Shown: positions 46,623-56,112 of the stretch, in pieces
Layout: each line of letters starts with the position of its first letter
Position numbering within the stretch: the stretch's first letter is position 1
Assembly (NCBI GenBank): GCA_944326945.1
Contig: CALVFY010000010.1
Location: 1 to 64,000, forward strand
Direction of reading: 5' to 3'
DNA length: 64,000 nucleotides
Source: an uncultured Rikenellaceae bacterium
GTDB taxonomy: Bacteria > Bacteroidota > Bacteroidia > Bacteroidales > Rikenellaceae
Translations under genes and position numbers: made by a program
Notes under the pieces: generated by a model
The model's input: only the letters and a program-made list of their open reading frames with translations
Told to the model about the DNA's origin: nothing
The model's database searches: none

Positions 46623-48086
46623 TTACTGATGTTGCGGACGCAGCAGGTCGTTCACCACTTTCACTGGAGAGAAGGTGGTGATGGGAACCTCCACGAAGAC
46701 CGTATTCCAGCGGGCCATGGCTCCGTTCCACAGACCGGGAAGTTCCTGAGCTTTCAGTGCCCGGCCATCCTTGGATTTGTTGGAGATGAAACCCGTGCTC
46801 TGATCCACATAACGGAGCAGATCAAATTTCTTGCCTTTATAGTCTTTTACGCCGCAGACCAGATCTACCGGATTGAAATGAGTGGCTTTCTTCATCAGTT
46901 CGATCTGTGCCGGGGCGATTTGGGACGATTCGGCGATCTGAAGCGATTGGGCTCCGTTGGGGTCATTCACCCAGAAAGGACCTCCGCCCGGTTCTCCTTC
47001 GTTGCGGACCATACCGCAGACACGGATGGGCCGGTCGAGCAGCGAATGCAACAGAGAGGCACGTGCTTCGGCAGTCATTTGGGCGTAGTTGCCCGGCAGA
47101 CGACAGGAGAGCTCCTCTTCGAGGAATGTGGCAATTTCGCGGTTCAAATCCTCGTCGGGACCCACCTGGTCCAGCGTCTCCAGCAGAGCGAATGCCTCCT
47201 CCTGCAGTTGGACGAGCAGCCCTCCCAGCGCTTTTTTATAGGCCACCGTATCGACTTTCAGTCGGTCGGGAGCCACGTTGTCCACCGTCTTGATGAAGAT
47301 CAGATCGGCATCTATGTCATTGAGGTTTTCGATCAGTGCTCCGTGACCGGCAGGCCGGAACAGCAGAGAACCGTCCTCCTCGCGGAAGGGTTCGTTCTCG
47401 GGGGTCACGGCAATCGTGTCGGTACCGGGTTTCTGGATCGAGTAGTCGATCCGGAATTTTACCCCATACTGCTCTTCATAGCGAGGCAGGACCCGTTCCA
47501 TCAACGCATCGAACTCTGTGCGGTGTTCGGGTGAGACGGTGAAATGGATGTTTACCTCTCCTCCTGCGGCAGCATAGAGGGCTCCTTCCACCAGATGCTC
47601 TTCGGCGGCCGTGCGGCTGCCTTCGTCATATTTGTGGAACAGGATCAAGGCTTTGGGCTTTGAACCGTAATTCAGTCCCTCTTTGATGATCGCCGAAACG
47701 AGTTTCTGGGGGTTGCTCTCTTCGCCCACTATTTTCTTCAATTCGGGCCAGAAGGCGAATCGTTTGATGTTTTCCAACAATGAATCGATGCCTTTGCTCC
47801 GTTTCCCTTCGTTGACGAATTCGAACAACTCCTTGAACATGCGGGTCGCTGCGCCGGAAGCCGGTACGAATTTGACGATCCGGGCGTTGTGGCAGTGTGT
47901 AGAATAGATGTCTGCGAAATGATTCATCTGTTCCTTGTCGAAAACACGGATACCGTCGCCGGCAACGGCTGCCCGGTCGATCGACAGAAAAGCGAAACCT
48001 TGCCGGAAATTTTCCAACTGTTTTTCTACGCTTTCGAGCGTGAGTCCGTGGTTCTTGATTTGGGATAAATCTTTGTCGGTAAACAT
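46623..48086 (-). CDS. DUF4301 family protein
   Basis: A 487-residue cytoplasmic protein. It opens with FTDKDLSQIKNHGLTLESVEKQLENF and carries VPASGAATRMFKELFEF near residue 80, PGTDTIAVTPENEPFREEDGSLLFRPAGHGALIENLN around 230-270, and VRNEGEPGGGPFWVND near 350. The nucleotide-sugar-transferase-like look of PASGAATRMFKEL and GHGAL suggests a phosphate- or nucleotide-binding enzyme, but no activity is known to me. It lies 34 bp upstream of subunit E on the same strand, so it may head the V-ATPase transcript. Confidence 0.85.
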   Translation of the reverse strand: MFTDKDLSQIKNHGLTLESVEKQLENFRQGFAFLSIDRAAVAGDGIRVFDKEQMNHFADIYSTHCHNARIVKFVPASGAATRMFKELFEFVNEGKRSKGIDSLLENIKRFAFWPELKKIVGEESNPQKLVSAIIKEGLNYGSKPKALILFHKYDEGSRTAAEEHLVEGALYAAAGGEVNIHFTVSPEHRTEFDALMERVLPRYEEQYGVKFRIDYSIQKPGTDTIAVTPENEPFREEDGSLLFRPAGHGALIENLNDIDADLIFIKTVDNVAPDRLKVDTVAYKKALGGLLVQLQEEAFALLETLDQVGPDEDLNREIATFLEEELSCRLPGNYAQMTAEARASLLHSLLDRPIRVCGMVRNEGEPGGGPFWVNDPNGAQSLQIAESSQIAPAQIELMKKATHFNPVDLVCGVKDYKGKKFDLLRYVDQSTGFISNKSKDGRALKAQELPGLWNGAMARWNTVFVEVPITTFSPVKVVNDLLRPQHQ

Positions 48087-48301
48087 ATTATATCTGTTTT
48101 TGATCGGATGTGTTTCTCGAACCCCCTAAATGTAGTCATTTTTATCGAAACTCTTTTCGCGTTGTTGATTTTTTCGTTGATAAATGTTGATAAATCACAA
48201 GAATAGGAGCGGTAAACTATTTTTGTTTTTTAAGTTTTTTCGAGAGAACTCCTCTTTGTGTCGGAATATTTTCGCACCTTTGTTTACTGAAAGGGACGGA
48301 G

Positions 48302-49675
48302 ATGAAAGATTTTACTCAGGGACGCGAATGGAGACAAATTCTCGATTTCGCGTTGCCCATGCTGTTGGGCAATCTGTTCATGCAGCTTTATCAGTTTGTG
48401 GATACGGCCATCGTGGGACGCTTCGTGGGGAAAGAGGCGCTCGCGGCGGTGGGTGCCTCTACGCCCGTTATATTCACGACCATAGCATTGGTTGTCGGAA
48501 TGGGGGTCGGAGCTTCGATCGTCATCTCTCAGTATTTCGGCATGAAACAGTATCTCAAGGTCCAGGCTACCTCGGATACGTTGATGATCTTTTTGGCAGG
48601 AGCGGCGGTGGTGATTACCCTGCTGGGGGTATTCTTTTCGGGGGAGATTTTGCGGCTGATGAAACTTCCCGAGGAGATTGTCCCGCTGGCGGCCGACTAT
48701 CTGGAGATCTATTTCGGCGGGTCATTGTTTTTGTTCGGATTCAATAGTGTGTCGGCCGTATTGCGAGGGGTGGGCGATGCCAAAACACCCCTCTATTTTC
48801 TGGTGATCTCCTCCGTGCTGAACGTGGGACTCGATTTCTTGTTTATTGTGGGACTGGATTGGGGTGTACCCGGTGCCGCATGGGCCACGGTGATTGCCCA
48901 GGGAGTGGCTTTCGTATTGGCGGTGCTGTATGTGAATAAGAAACATACATTGTTGAAATTCAATGTGATCAATCCGAAATTCGATGGCGGATTATTCCGG
49001 CAGTGTTTGCGTATGGGACTTCCTTCGGGCTTCCAGCAGACTTTTGTGGCGGTGGGGATGATGGCTCTGATGGGGGTGGTCAACGGCTTCGGGACCGACG
49101 TGATTGCCGCCTATTCGGCTGTTAACCGAATCGATACGTTTGTGGCGTTGCCGGTGATGACTTTTGCTGCGGCACTTACTTCGTTTACCGGACAGAATGC
49201 GGGTGCGGGCAAATGGATGCGTATCCGTCGCGGATTGCGCGATACGTTGTGGATGTCCAGCGGCTGTGTGGTGGTGATCAATGTGGCGTTGATTCTTTTC
49301 GGACGTGCCGTGTTGCGTATCTTTACGGATGATCCCGCCGTGCTCGATGTGGGGTATGAGTGTCTGGTGGTGATGAACTCCACTTATGTGCTTTTTAATC
49401 TGATGTTTATTATCAACGGCATGCTGCGGGGGGCGGGGGCCACTGTCTTTACGATGTGTATCACTTTCGTGTCGTTATGGCTGTTCAGAGTGCCGGCAGC
49501 CGTGTTCCTGTCGCGTATTTTCGGAGAGACGGGTATCTGGTGGGCCATACCCTTGGGGTGGGGAGCCGGTCTGGCCGGATCGGCCATCTATTTCTACTCC
49601 GGACGCTGGAAAAACAAGGGCGTTAATCGTCTGCAAGGATCGGCAGAGGTGCCTCCGGCCGAGGAGGGCCTTTGA
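48302..49675 (+). CDS. MATE-family efflux transporter
   Basis: A 457-residue membrane protein with about 12 TM segments in two six-helix halves and the NorM/DinF-type opening ALPMLLGNLFMQLYQFVDTAIVGRFVG (about residues 18-44). The loop motif GAGKWMRIRRGLRDTLW begins the second half. It exports cationic drugs or metabolites using Na+ or H+. A -7-like CACCTTTG lies 20 bp before the ATG. It is monocistronic, followed by murB with its own promoter. Confidence 0.93.
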   Translation: MKDFTQGREWRQILDFALPMLLGNLFMQLYQFVDTAIVGRFVGKEALAAVGASTPVIFTTIALVVGMGVGASIVISQYFGMKQYLKVQATSDTLMIFLAGAAVVITLLGVFFSGEILRLMKLPEEIVPLAADYLEIYFGGSLFLFGFNSVSAVLRGVGDAKTPLYFLVISSVLNVGLDFLFIVGLDWGVPGAAWATVIAQGVAFVLAVLYVNKKHTLLKFNVINPKFDGGLFRQCLRMGLPSGFQQTFVAVGMMALMGVVNGFGTDVIAAYSAVNRIDTFVALPVMTFAAALTSFTGQNAGAGKWMRIRRGLRDTLWMSSGCVVVINVALILFGRAVLRIFTDDPAVLDVGYECLVVMNSTYVLFNLMFIINGMLRGAGATVFTMCITFVSLWLFRVPAAVFLSRIFGETGIWWAIPLGWGAGLAGSAIYFYSGRWKNKGVNRLQGSAEVPPAEEGL

Positions 49676-49680
49676 TTATT

Positions 49681-49712
49681 TTTGTCTTTTGCCTGAAAAT
49701 CCACTACATTTG
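49681..49712 (+). promoter_or_regulatory. Promoter of murB, predicted leaderless transcript
   Basis: TTTG (49681-49684), 20 bp, then TACATTTG (49705-49712). The -7 box ends 5 bp before the murB ATG at 49718, so the RNA should start at or within a base or two of the start codon. Confidence 0.72.
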
Positions 49713-49717
49713 CCTTT

Positions 49718-50734
49718 ATGAAAGAAGATTTTCGGAACATAGACCTGACTGCCTGCAATAGTTTCGGTATCTCGGTACGGGCCGACCGAATGGTGACTTT
49801 CGACAGTCGGGAGGCCTTGTGCGAACTGCTTGCCGACGGAGAGATTCTCTCCGGAAAATGGGGCGTGTTGAGCGGTGGAAATAATATTCTCTTTACGGAA
49901 GATTTTCACGGTACGTTGCTCCATCCGGTGGGAAGACAGATCGAGATGCTCTCATCGGATGATTCACGGGTGCGGGTGCGGGTGCAGGCCGGTCTCGAAT
50001 GGGACGATTTGGTGGCCTGGGCCGTGGAACGCGATTTGTGGGGATTGGAAAACCTGTCGTTGATCCCGGGATATGTGGGCGCTGCACCGGTGCAGAATAT
50101 TGGAGCCTACGGTGCCGAGGTCAAGGATACGATCGAAGCGGTCGAGTTGCTCGACACGGATTCGTTGGCCCCCATCACGTTGGCTGCGGCCCATTGTGGA
50201 TTCGGTTACCGGGAAAGCGTATTCAAGGGAGTGCTCAAAGGACGAGTGGTCATTACGGCCGTCCTGTTTTCGTTGAGCAGGGTGCCGCATCCTTCGTTGG
50301 GATACGGCGACCTGTTGAAGGAGACCGAAGCTTTGGGAGGGCCTGCCTTGAAAAATATACGTGAGGCGGTAATTGCCATTCGCCGCAGGAAATTGCCCGA
50401 TCCGAAGGAGACCGGTAATGCGGGCAGTTTCTTTAAAAATCCGGTGGTGGAACGATCCGTGGCCGAAAAATTGAAGGAGAAATATCCCGACATGCCGCTC
50501 TATCCGGCCCAGGACGAGGCTCATAGAAAATTACCGGCCGGATGGTTGATCGATCGGGCCGGATGGAAAGGCCGTATGCGGGCAACGGTGGGTGTACATG
50601 CGGCCCAGGCGTTGGTGCTCGTCAATCGTGGGGGCGCTACCGGAACCGAGGTGCTGGAATTGGCTTCCGACATACGGCGTGATGTGGAGCGTCAATTCGG
50701 AGTGACGATCGAAATGGAGGTGAATCTCTGGTGA
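49718..50734 (+). CDS. murB: MurB, UDP-N-acetylenolpyruvoylglucosamine reductase
   Basis: The 338-residue flavoenzyme has the FAD-binding GVLSGGNNILF, the signature GLENLSLIPGYVGAAPVQNIGAYGAEV (residues 108-134), the catalytic Ser in NAGSFFKNPVV, and a C-terminal Glu in TGTEVLELA. It reduces UDP-GlcNAc-enolpyruvate to UDP-MurNAc in peptidoglycan synthesis. It is the long type I form, as in E. coli. tilS follows 18 bp downstream. Confidence 0.97.
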   Translation: MKEDFRNIDLTACNSFGISVRADRMVTFDSREALCELLADGEILSGKWGVLSGGNNILFTEDFHGTLLHPVGRQIEMLSSDDSRVRVRVQAGLEWDDLVAWAVERDLWGLENLSLIPGYVGAAPVQNIGAYGAEVKDTIEAVELLDTDSLAPITLAAAHCGFGYRESVFKGVLKGRVVITAVLFSLSRVPHPSLGYGDLLKETEALGGPALKNIREAVIAIRRRKLPDPKETGNAGSFFKNPVVERSVAEKLKEKYPDMPLYPAQDEAHRKLPAGWLIDRAGWKGRMRATVGVHAAQALVLVNRGGATGTEVLELASDIRRDVERQFGVTIEMEVNLW

Positions 50735-50752
50735 TTATAAAACAGATAGACA

Positions 50753-52114
50753 ATGGAAAAGCTGCTTGAGAAATTTCAGAATTATATCCGGGAAAACGAA
50801 TTGGTGACACCTGCGGAGCGGGTGCTGCTCACCGTGAGCGGCGGTGTCGATTCGATGGTGATGCTCTCGCTGTTTGCCCGTAGCGGCTATACGATCGGTG
50901 TGGCTCATTGTAATTTCCAGTTGAGGGGGGCTGAATCCGATGAAGATGAGATGTTGGTGAAGGACGAGGCTGCCCGGTATGAGATTCCTTTTTATAATAT
51001 GCGTTTCGATACGAAGGCCGAGATGGAGCGTACCGGTGAATCGGTGCAGATGGTTGCCCGGCGGTTGCGTTACGATTGGTTCAATAAGTTGTGTGCCGAA
51101 CAGGGTTACGATGCCATCGCTATTGCCCATCATGCCGACGATTCGGTCGAGACATTTTTCATCAATCTGCTCCGGGGAACGGGATTGAGAGGATTGACCG
51201 GAATTCATGTCGTGAACGGACGGATCATTCGGCCGTTGTTGTTCGCCTCGCGTCGTGATATTCTTGACTATGCCCATGCCGAGCAGATTCCCTTTCGGGA
51301 GGACTCTTCGAACCGTTCCACCAAGTATCTGCGCAATAAGGTGCGTTTGGGGCTGATTCCCCGTATCCGGGAGATCAATCCCAAGTTCACCGAACAGATG
51401 TGTGCCAACATCGAACGATTGACCGATGCCCAACTTTTCATCAGCCGGGGAATGGAACGTATTCGGGCGGAGGTGGTTGAGCGACAGAATGGTCTGAGTG
51501 TGATTGATCCCGGCAAGATCGATCCCGATTTTCCGGTGAATTTCGTTATCTACGAGCTGCTGAATACCTACGGATTCAAGGGAGATGTGATAGATTCCCT
51601 GTGCCGGGCCATGCGGCACGATGCTACCGGAAAGAGATTCTATTCCAAAGAAAACGTGGCTTATATCGATCGGGGGAAGATCATCGTGGCTCCGATCGAA
51701 GAGGGTGACGCCTGTGCGGTGGAACTGAAGGAAGGAATGACCAAGGTGTATTGTGGCAATTCGGTGCTCTATCTGGAAGAACTCGATATCGACGATATCG
51801 ATACTTTTGCACAGCCGGAAAATGTGGCTCTGCTCGACCGGGATAAACTTGCCTTTCCGTTGGTGGTGCGTCGGTGGAATGAGGGTGACAGTTTTGTGCC
51901 GTTCGGAATGACCGGTCGCAAAAAGGTGAGCGATTTTTTGATCGATGCCAAGGTCTCGATGGCTGAAAAACAGCGTCAATTTGTCGTGGTTAACGGTCAA
52001 GGGGGCGAAAATGAGGGACAGATCGTCTGGCTGGTGGGCCGGAGAATCGACGATCGATTCAAATTGGACTCGAAAATCGAAAACGTATTGAAAATTACCC
52101 GGGAAGTGTTGTGA
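50753..52114 (+). CDS. tilS: TilS, tRNA(Ile)-lysidine synthase
   Basis: A 453-residue N-type ATP pyrophosphatase with the PP-loop LLTVSGGVDSMVML near residues 24-37, AHHADDSVETFFINLLRGTG (catalytic His/Asp), and a C-terminal TilS domain (FVPFGMTGRKKVSDFLID). It converts C34 of the AUA-decoding tRNA-Ile to lysidine, an essential step. It is co-transcribed with murB. Confidence 0.97.
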   Translation: MEKLLEKFQNYIRENELVTPAERVLLTVSGGVDSMVMLSLFARSGYTIGVAHCNFQLRGAESDEDEMLVKDEAARYEIPFYNMRFDTKAEMERTGESVQMVARRLRYDWFNKLCAEQGYDAIAIAHHADDSVETFFINLLRGTGLRGLTGIHVVNGRIIRPLLFASRRDILDYAHAEQIPFREDSSNRSTKYLRNKVRLGLIPRIREINPKFTEQMCANIERLTDAQLFISRGMERIRAEVVERQNGLSVIDPGKIDPDFPVNFVIYELLNTYGFKGDVIDSLCRAMRHDATGKRFYSKENVAYIDRGKIIVAPIEEGDACAVELKEGMTKVYCGNSVLYLEELDIDDIDTFAQPENVALLDRDKLAFPLVVRRWNEGDSFVPFGMTGRKKVSDFLIDAKVSMAEKQRQFVVVNGQGGENEGQIVWLVGRRIDDRFKLDSKIENVLKITREVL

Positions 52115-52211
52115 CCTGAAAAGCAGGCAAAATGAGGCTTTTCTCCGATTTATTTTTAGTGTAGGATAATAAAAAATTCGATCTTTCATTTTATTCTATT
52201 CTAAATAGTTT

Positions 52212-52219
52212 TATATTTG
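52212..52219 (+). promoter_or_regulatory. Candidate -7 element of the second barrel gene
   Basis: TATATTTG matches TAnnTTTG, 44 bp before the ATG at 52264. A TTTA lies near the -33 position. Confidence 0.45.
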
Positions 52220-52263
52220 TGGTATAAACTACCCAAAAGACTAACTACCCTAAAAAAAAACGG

Positions 52264-52836
52264 ATGAAAAAACTGCTACTTCTGGCCTTGTTTTCTGTCT
52301 CAATCATGGCCCTTTCGGCTCAACAACGTGTCTTCTATGGAGTGAAGGCCGGTGCCAATCTGTCTCAACTCTATCATAAGTTCGCTCAAGACGGTTCGGA
52401 TTTGCGATGCGGTCCTGTGGCGGGTGCTTTTGTCTATTATCGTTTCGCGGGAGAACGGCTGGGCGTTCAGGCCGAATTGCTCTATTCGGAGCGGGGTGGA
52501 CGCTATGGCAGTGTGTCGCGTGCCTACGATTATGTGGATGTCCCGCTGTTGCTGAAAGTGAAACTGTATGGAAATCTCGATTTGAATGTGGGCGGACAGT
52601 ATGGTTACCTGTTCAATGCACAGGAGAAAAGAAAAAATACCAAACCCAAAGCCATTACCGATGCCCGGGAGCATGAATTTTCCGCGGTGGGCGGTTTGAG
52701 TTATGATATTACGGAACATCTGTTCATCGACGGCCGGGTGGTGATCGGTACCATGAGGCTGCAGAACATCGATGTGAAGAACAGTAAGAAGATCTACTCC
52801 TCGTCAGCGGCTCTGTCGTTGGGGCTGCGTTTCTGA
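52264..52836 (+). CDS. Small outer-membrane beta-barrel protein (porin family)
   Basis: The 190-residue protein has a signal peptide (about 1-20, ending SALSAQQ). Beta-strands with alternating hydrophobic residues follow (VFYGVKAGANLSQ, LGVQAELLYSERGGRYG, VDVPLLLKVKLYGNLDLNVGGQYGYLF in effect) and a terminal LSLGLRF. It is an 8-stranded outer-membrane barrel. It matches the protein at 27986-28558 in length and layout but not closely in sequence. Function unknown. It is monocistronic and ends at an intrinsic terminator. Confidence 0.87.
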   Translation: MKKLLLLALFSVSIMALSAQQRVFYGVKAGANLSQLYHKFAQDGSDLRCGPVAGAFVYYRFAGERLGVQAELLYSERGGRYGSVSRAYDYVDVPLLLKVKLYGNLDLNVGGQYGYLFNAQEKRKNTKPKAITDAREHEFSAVGGLSYDITEHLFIDGRVVIGTMRLQNIDVKNSKKIYSSSAALSLGLRF

Positions 52837-52861
52837 GGAGCTAACCCCAACTTGATGTTGT

Positions 52862-52891
52862 GGGCCGTACCGGAAGGACGGCCCCTTTTTT
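52862..52891 (+). terminator. Intrinsic terminator after the second barrel gene
   Basis: GGGCCGT / ACGGCCC stem with a 9-nt loop, followed by C and six T. Confidence 0.82.
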
Positions 52892-52950
52892 GTGTCTGAT
52901 TATCCTCTGTTTTTTTTGTTGTGGATAGAGGATATTATCGGAAAATCGGT

Positions 52951-52958
52951 TACATTTG
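52951..52958 (+). promoter_or_regulatory. Candidate -7 element of the FBPase gene
   Basis: TACATTTG matches TAnnTTTG, 34 bp before the ATG at 52993. The -33 element is not clear. Confidence 0.45.
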
Positions 52959-52992
52959 AGCGTTCTGCCGGGGTTTCCCGGTTCATGGTAAT

Positions 52993-54987
52993 ATGGTTAT
53001 GGGCAAACATACGCTTACAAAAGAGATTGTACAGAAAGAACTCAAGTATCTGCAGTTGCTTTCTAAAAGCTTTCCGACCGTGTCGGATGCCACCACGGAG
53101 ATCATAAATCTGGAGGCAATCCTCAATCTGCCCAAGGGAACGGAACATTTTCTGACAGACCTGCACGGGGAGTATGAGGCATTCCAACACGTCTTGAAAA
53201 ATGCTTCGGGGGTGGTGCGCCGTAAGGTGGAAGATCTGTTCGTGCATACGCTCCGCGAATCGGAACGGCGGGATCTGTGTACATTGATCTACTATCCGGA
53301 GCAGAAACTGGAACTGATCAAGGCCCGGGAACGGAATATGGAAGATTGGTATCGCATCACGCTTCATCAGTTGATCCGTGTGTGTCAGAATGTCTCCTCG
53401 AAATATACCCGGTCGAAGGTTCGAAAGGCCCTGCCTCCCGAGTACTCCTATATCATTCAGGAACTCCTGCATGAGTCGCAGGCCGAACCCAACAAGTTCG
53501 ACTATATCAACGGAATTATCGGGGCGATCATCTCTACGGGCAGGGCCGACCATTTCATTACGGCCATGAGTTATCTGATTCAGCGTCTGACTATCGATAT
53601 GCTTCATATCGTGGGCGATATTTACGACCGAGGTCCGGGTGCCCATATCATTATGGATACGCTGTGCCGGTATCATAATTTCGATATTCAATGGGGAAAT
53701 CACGATATCCTGTGGATGGGGGCAGCTGCCGGCAATGAGGCCTGTATGGCCAATGTCGTGCGGATCGCTTTGCGTTATGCCAATCTGGCTACACTCGAAG
53801 ACGGTTACGGGATCAATCTGTTGCCTCTGGCTACCTTTGCCATGGAACAGTATGGCGATGATCCCTGTCAGATATTTGCACCCAAGGCCGGAGGCGATGC
53901 TTCGTCGGACGAGAAAACCCTACGCCTGATCGCCCAGATGCATAAAGCGATTACGATCGTGCAGTTCAAACTGGAGGGACAACTCATTGCTCGCAGACCG
54001 GAGTTCGGAATGTCGGATCGCTTGTTGCTCGACAAGGTCGATTCCGGGAGAGGGGTGCTGCGGGTCGATGGACGGGAGATTCCCTTGAGAGACAGCCGTT
54101 TTCCTACGGTCGATCCGGCCGATCCCTATCGGCTTACCCCGGAAGAAAAAGAGTTGGTGGCAAAATTGCGCCATTCGTTCCTCGCCAGCGAGAAACTGCG
54201 ACTCCATATGCGGTGTCTCTATGCTCATGGAAGTCTCTATCTGGTGAGAAATTCCAATCTGATGTTCCATGCCTCGATCCCTTTCGATGAGGATGGTTCC
54301 TTCAGAGAAGTGACTCTGCTCGGAAAACAATATGCCGGACGTCGTCTGTTGGATCGGATCGACGCATTGGTGCGCACGGCCTATTTCGGTGGCGGATCGA
54401 CTCGTGAGTGTCAGTTTGCACTGGATTATATGTGGTATCTGTGGTGCGGGCCCGATTCCCCGCTCTTCGACAAGAGCAAAATGGCCACTTTCGAGCGTTA
54501 TTTCGCGGCGGACAAAGAGGCCCAGCGGGAAGTCAAGGGCCATTATTATACGCTTCGTAATGATCCGGAGGTTTGTGACCGTATTTTTGCGGAGTTCGGA
54601 TTGGGTGTGGAGCGTTCTCATATCATCAATGGTCATGTGCCGGTCAAGACACTCCGCGGTGAGAAACCGATGAAAGCCGGCGGGAAACTGCTGGTGATAG
54701 ACGGAGGGTTTTCGAAAGCCTATCAGCCCGAAACGGGAATTGCAGGCTATACGCTCATCTATAATTCTCATGGATTGCAACTGGTACAGCATGAGCCGTT
54801 CCAGTCCGCTGCACGGGCCATCGAAGAGGGACTTGACATTCGTTCGGCGTTGCTGGTACTGGAGTTCACCGAACGTCGGATGATGGTCCGCGATACCGAT
54901 ATCGGTCACGAACTTGAAAAACAGGTCGAGGATCTGAATAAATTGTTGTTTGCCTACCGTGGCGGATTGATCAAGGAACGTTCGTAG
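52993..54987 (+). CDS. fbp: Class III fructose-1,6-bisphosphatase
   Basis: A 664-residue protein of the Firmicutes/Bacteroidota class III FBPase family. The calcineurin-like metallophosphatase motifs are VGDIYDRGPGAHIIMD, QWGNHDILWMGAAAGN and a later HIINGHVPV. It hydrolyses fructose-1,6-bisphosphate to fructose-6-phosphate for gluconeogenesis. The length matches the family (about 650-670). Met3 is an alternative start. It is convergent with the AdoHcyase-like gene. Confidence 0.96.
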   Translation: MVMGKHTLTKEIVQKELKYLQLLSKSFPTVSDATTEIINLEAILNLPKGTEHFLTDLHGEYEAFQHVLKNASGVVRRKVEDLFVHTLRESERRDLCTLIYYPEQKLELIKARERNMEDWYRITLHQLIRVCQNVSSKYTRSKVRKALPPEYSYIIQELLHESQAEPNKFDYINGIIGAIISTGRADHFITAMSYLIQRLTIDMLHIVGDIYDRGPGAHIIMDTLCRYHNFDIQWGNHDILWMGAAAGNEACMANVVRIALRYANLATLEDGYGINLLPLATFAMEQYGDDPCQIFAPKAGGDASSDEKTLRLIAQMHKAITIVQFKLEGQLIARRPEFGMSDRLLLDKVDSGRGVLRVDGREIPLRDSRFPTVDPADPYRLTPEEKELVAKLRHSFLASEKLRLHMRCLYAHGSLYLVRNSNLMFHASIPFDEDGSFREVTLLGKQYAGRRLLDRIDALVRTAYFGGGSTRECQFALDYMWYLWCGPDSPLFDKSKMATFERYFAADKEAQREVKGHYYTLRNDPEVCDRIFAEFGLGVERSHIINGHVPVKTLRGEKPMKAGGKLLVIDGGFSKAYQPETGIAGYTLIYNSHGLQLVQHEPFQSAARAIEEGLDIRSALLVLEFTERRMMVRDTDIGHELEKQVEDLNKLLFAYRGGLIKERS

Positions 54988-55041
54988 GTGTCTCGGGGAA
55001 AGAGCCGTCAGGATGTTTTGCAAAAGTGCAGGCCTGCGTTT

Positions 55042-56112
55042 TTATCCCCGTTTTACGAGCAGATCCAGTTCGGAACCGATTATCCCTTCGTGTCGGGTGA
55101 TGTCGAGCAAGCGTTGTTCTGTCTCTTGAGGGGGGAGAATCTGTCCTTTTGCCTCGGGATGTAGACGTAAATAGAGTGCACCTTCGTTATGAAGCGTCAT
55201 TGTCGCATCTATGTATCTGAGCAGAGTCGGTTCTTCGAGCATGAAATTAAGCGGAGCCTTGTGTTCCAATACCCGTTCGGAGGGAATGGAGGGACCGTAT
55301 TCGTCATCGACTCCCATATTGGCTAACAGTGCTGTGGAGTGAATGAGTTTTTCCGCGGGGATACGACCCTCTAATGCGTGAAGAGTTCCGGTGGCCGTTA
55401 CCACCGCATAGGCATTCTCCAGCGTACGGGCTACGGAGGGAAGATCTCGGAAATCCGTAATCTCCTCGCTGCATGTCTTTACGCGGGCATCGGCTGTTGC
55501 AGGGTCGGTTACGACGAACACCCGGGCACCGGCCTTGAATGCTTGCAGAATGATGCCTGTACCCACTTTGCCACTTCCGAAGACGACCAGTTTCCGGCCT
55601 TTCCATGCTTCGTGGCCGAGTGCTTTCATGGCTCTCAGATAGCTCTCTCCCGTACCCAGACAGGTTTCGATCTGTTTGATGATTCCTTCGTCGGCCATGA
55701 ATACCGGGCGGGGACAATGTGCATAGGCCTGCGCTCCGGAACGGGTGAGTTCGGCATATCCGATTCGGGCCTCTCGCGACGAAAATGCTCCTGCACAATC
55801 CAGAATCAGATCGTAGGTTTTCGGTGCGGGGGCTTCGGCTCTGTCGAAGGGAATATCTGTCTGTGACAGCGCTTCCAGCAAATGGGTGTCGTTGGGAAGC
55901 AGGTTCGAAACTCCTAATGTGAGTCGCGCTCCTGCTGACAGCAGGGCCAGGTGTTTGAGCAGGGTGTTGCGGAAAATGGGAGTGGCATCTAAAATTTCCA
56001 TACCCTCTAACGGCCGGCTCTTTTTCCAGCGGTGAGTTTGTTCTCTCAATGTGGGATATTCTTCGGGAAGATAACGTCCGGCAATTAGCTTTTCGATCTG
56101 ATTTGTCAGCAT
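55042..56112 (-). CDS. S-adenosylhomocysteinase-like NAD-binding protein
   Basis: The 356-residue protein has a Rossmann NAD site, GSGKVGTG (179-186), preceded by LGTGESYLRAMKALG and followed by VVTATGTLHALEG and ANMGVDDEYG. These line up with the NAD domain of S-adenosylhomocysteine hydrolase. The catalytic Lys and Asn of that enzyme read as Ile and Thr here, and its Asp as Glu, in DEGIIKQIETC (about 141-151). The usual 430-470 residues are also not reached. It is therefore probably not an AdoHcy hydrolase; substrate unknown. It is divergent from the NagB/PIG-L gene. Confidence 0.78.
   Translation of the reverse strand: MLTNQIEKLIAGRYLPEEYPTLREQTHRWKKSRPLEGMEILDATPIFRNTLLKHLALLSAGARLTLGVSNLLPNDTHLLEALSQTDIPFDRAEAPAPKTYDLILDCAGAFSSREARIGYAELTRSGAQAYAHCPRPVFMADEGIIKQIETCLGTGESYLRAMKALGHEAWKGRKLVVFGSGKVGTGIILQAFKAGARVFVVTDPATADARVKTCSEEITDFRDLPSVARTLENAYAVVTATGTLHALEGRIPAEKLIHSTALLANMGVDDEYGPSIPSERVLEHKAPLNFMLEEPTLLRYIDATMTLHNEGALYLRLHPEAKGQILPPQETEQRLLDITRHEGIIGSELDLLVKRG

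Noticed and set aside
55020-55040. GCAGGCCTGC palindrome followed by T-rich sequence between fbp and the AdoHcyase-like gene
   Set aside because: The palindrome has no room for a loop, so a stable terminator hairpin is doubtful.
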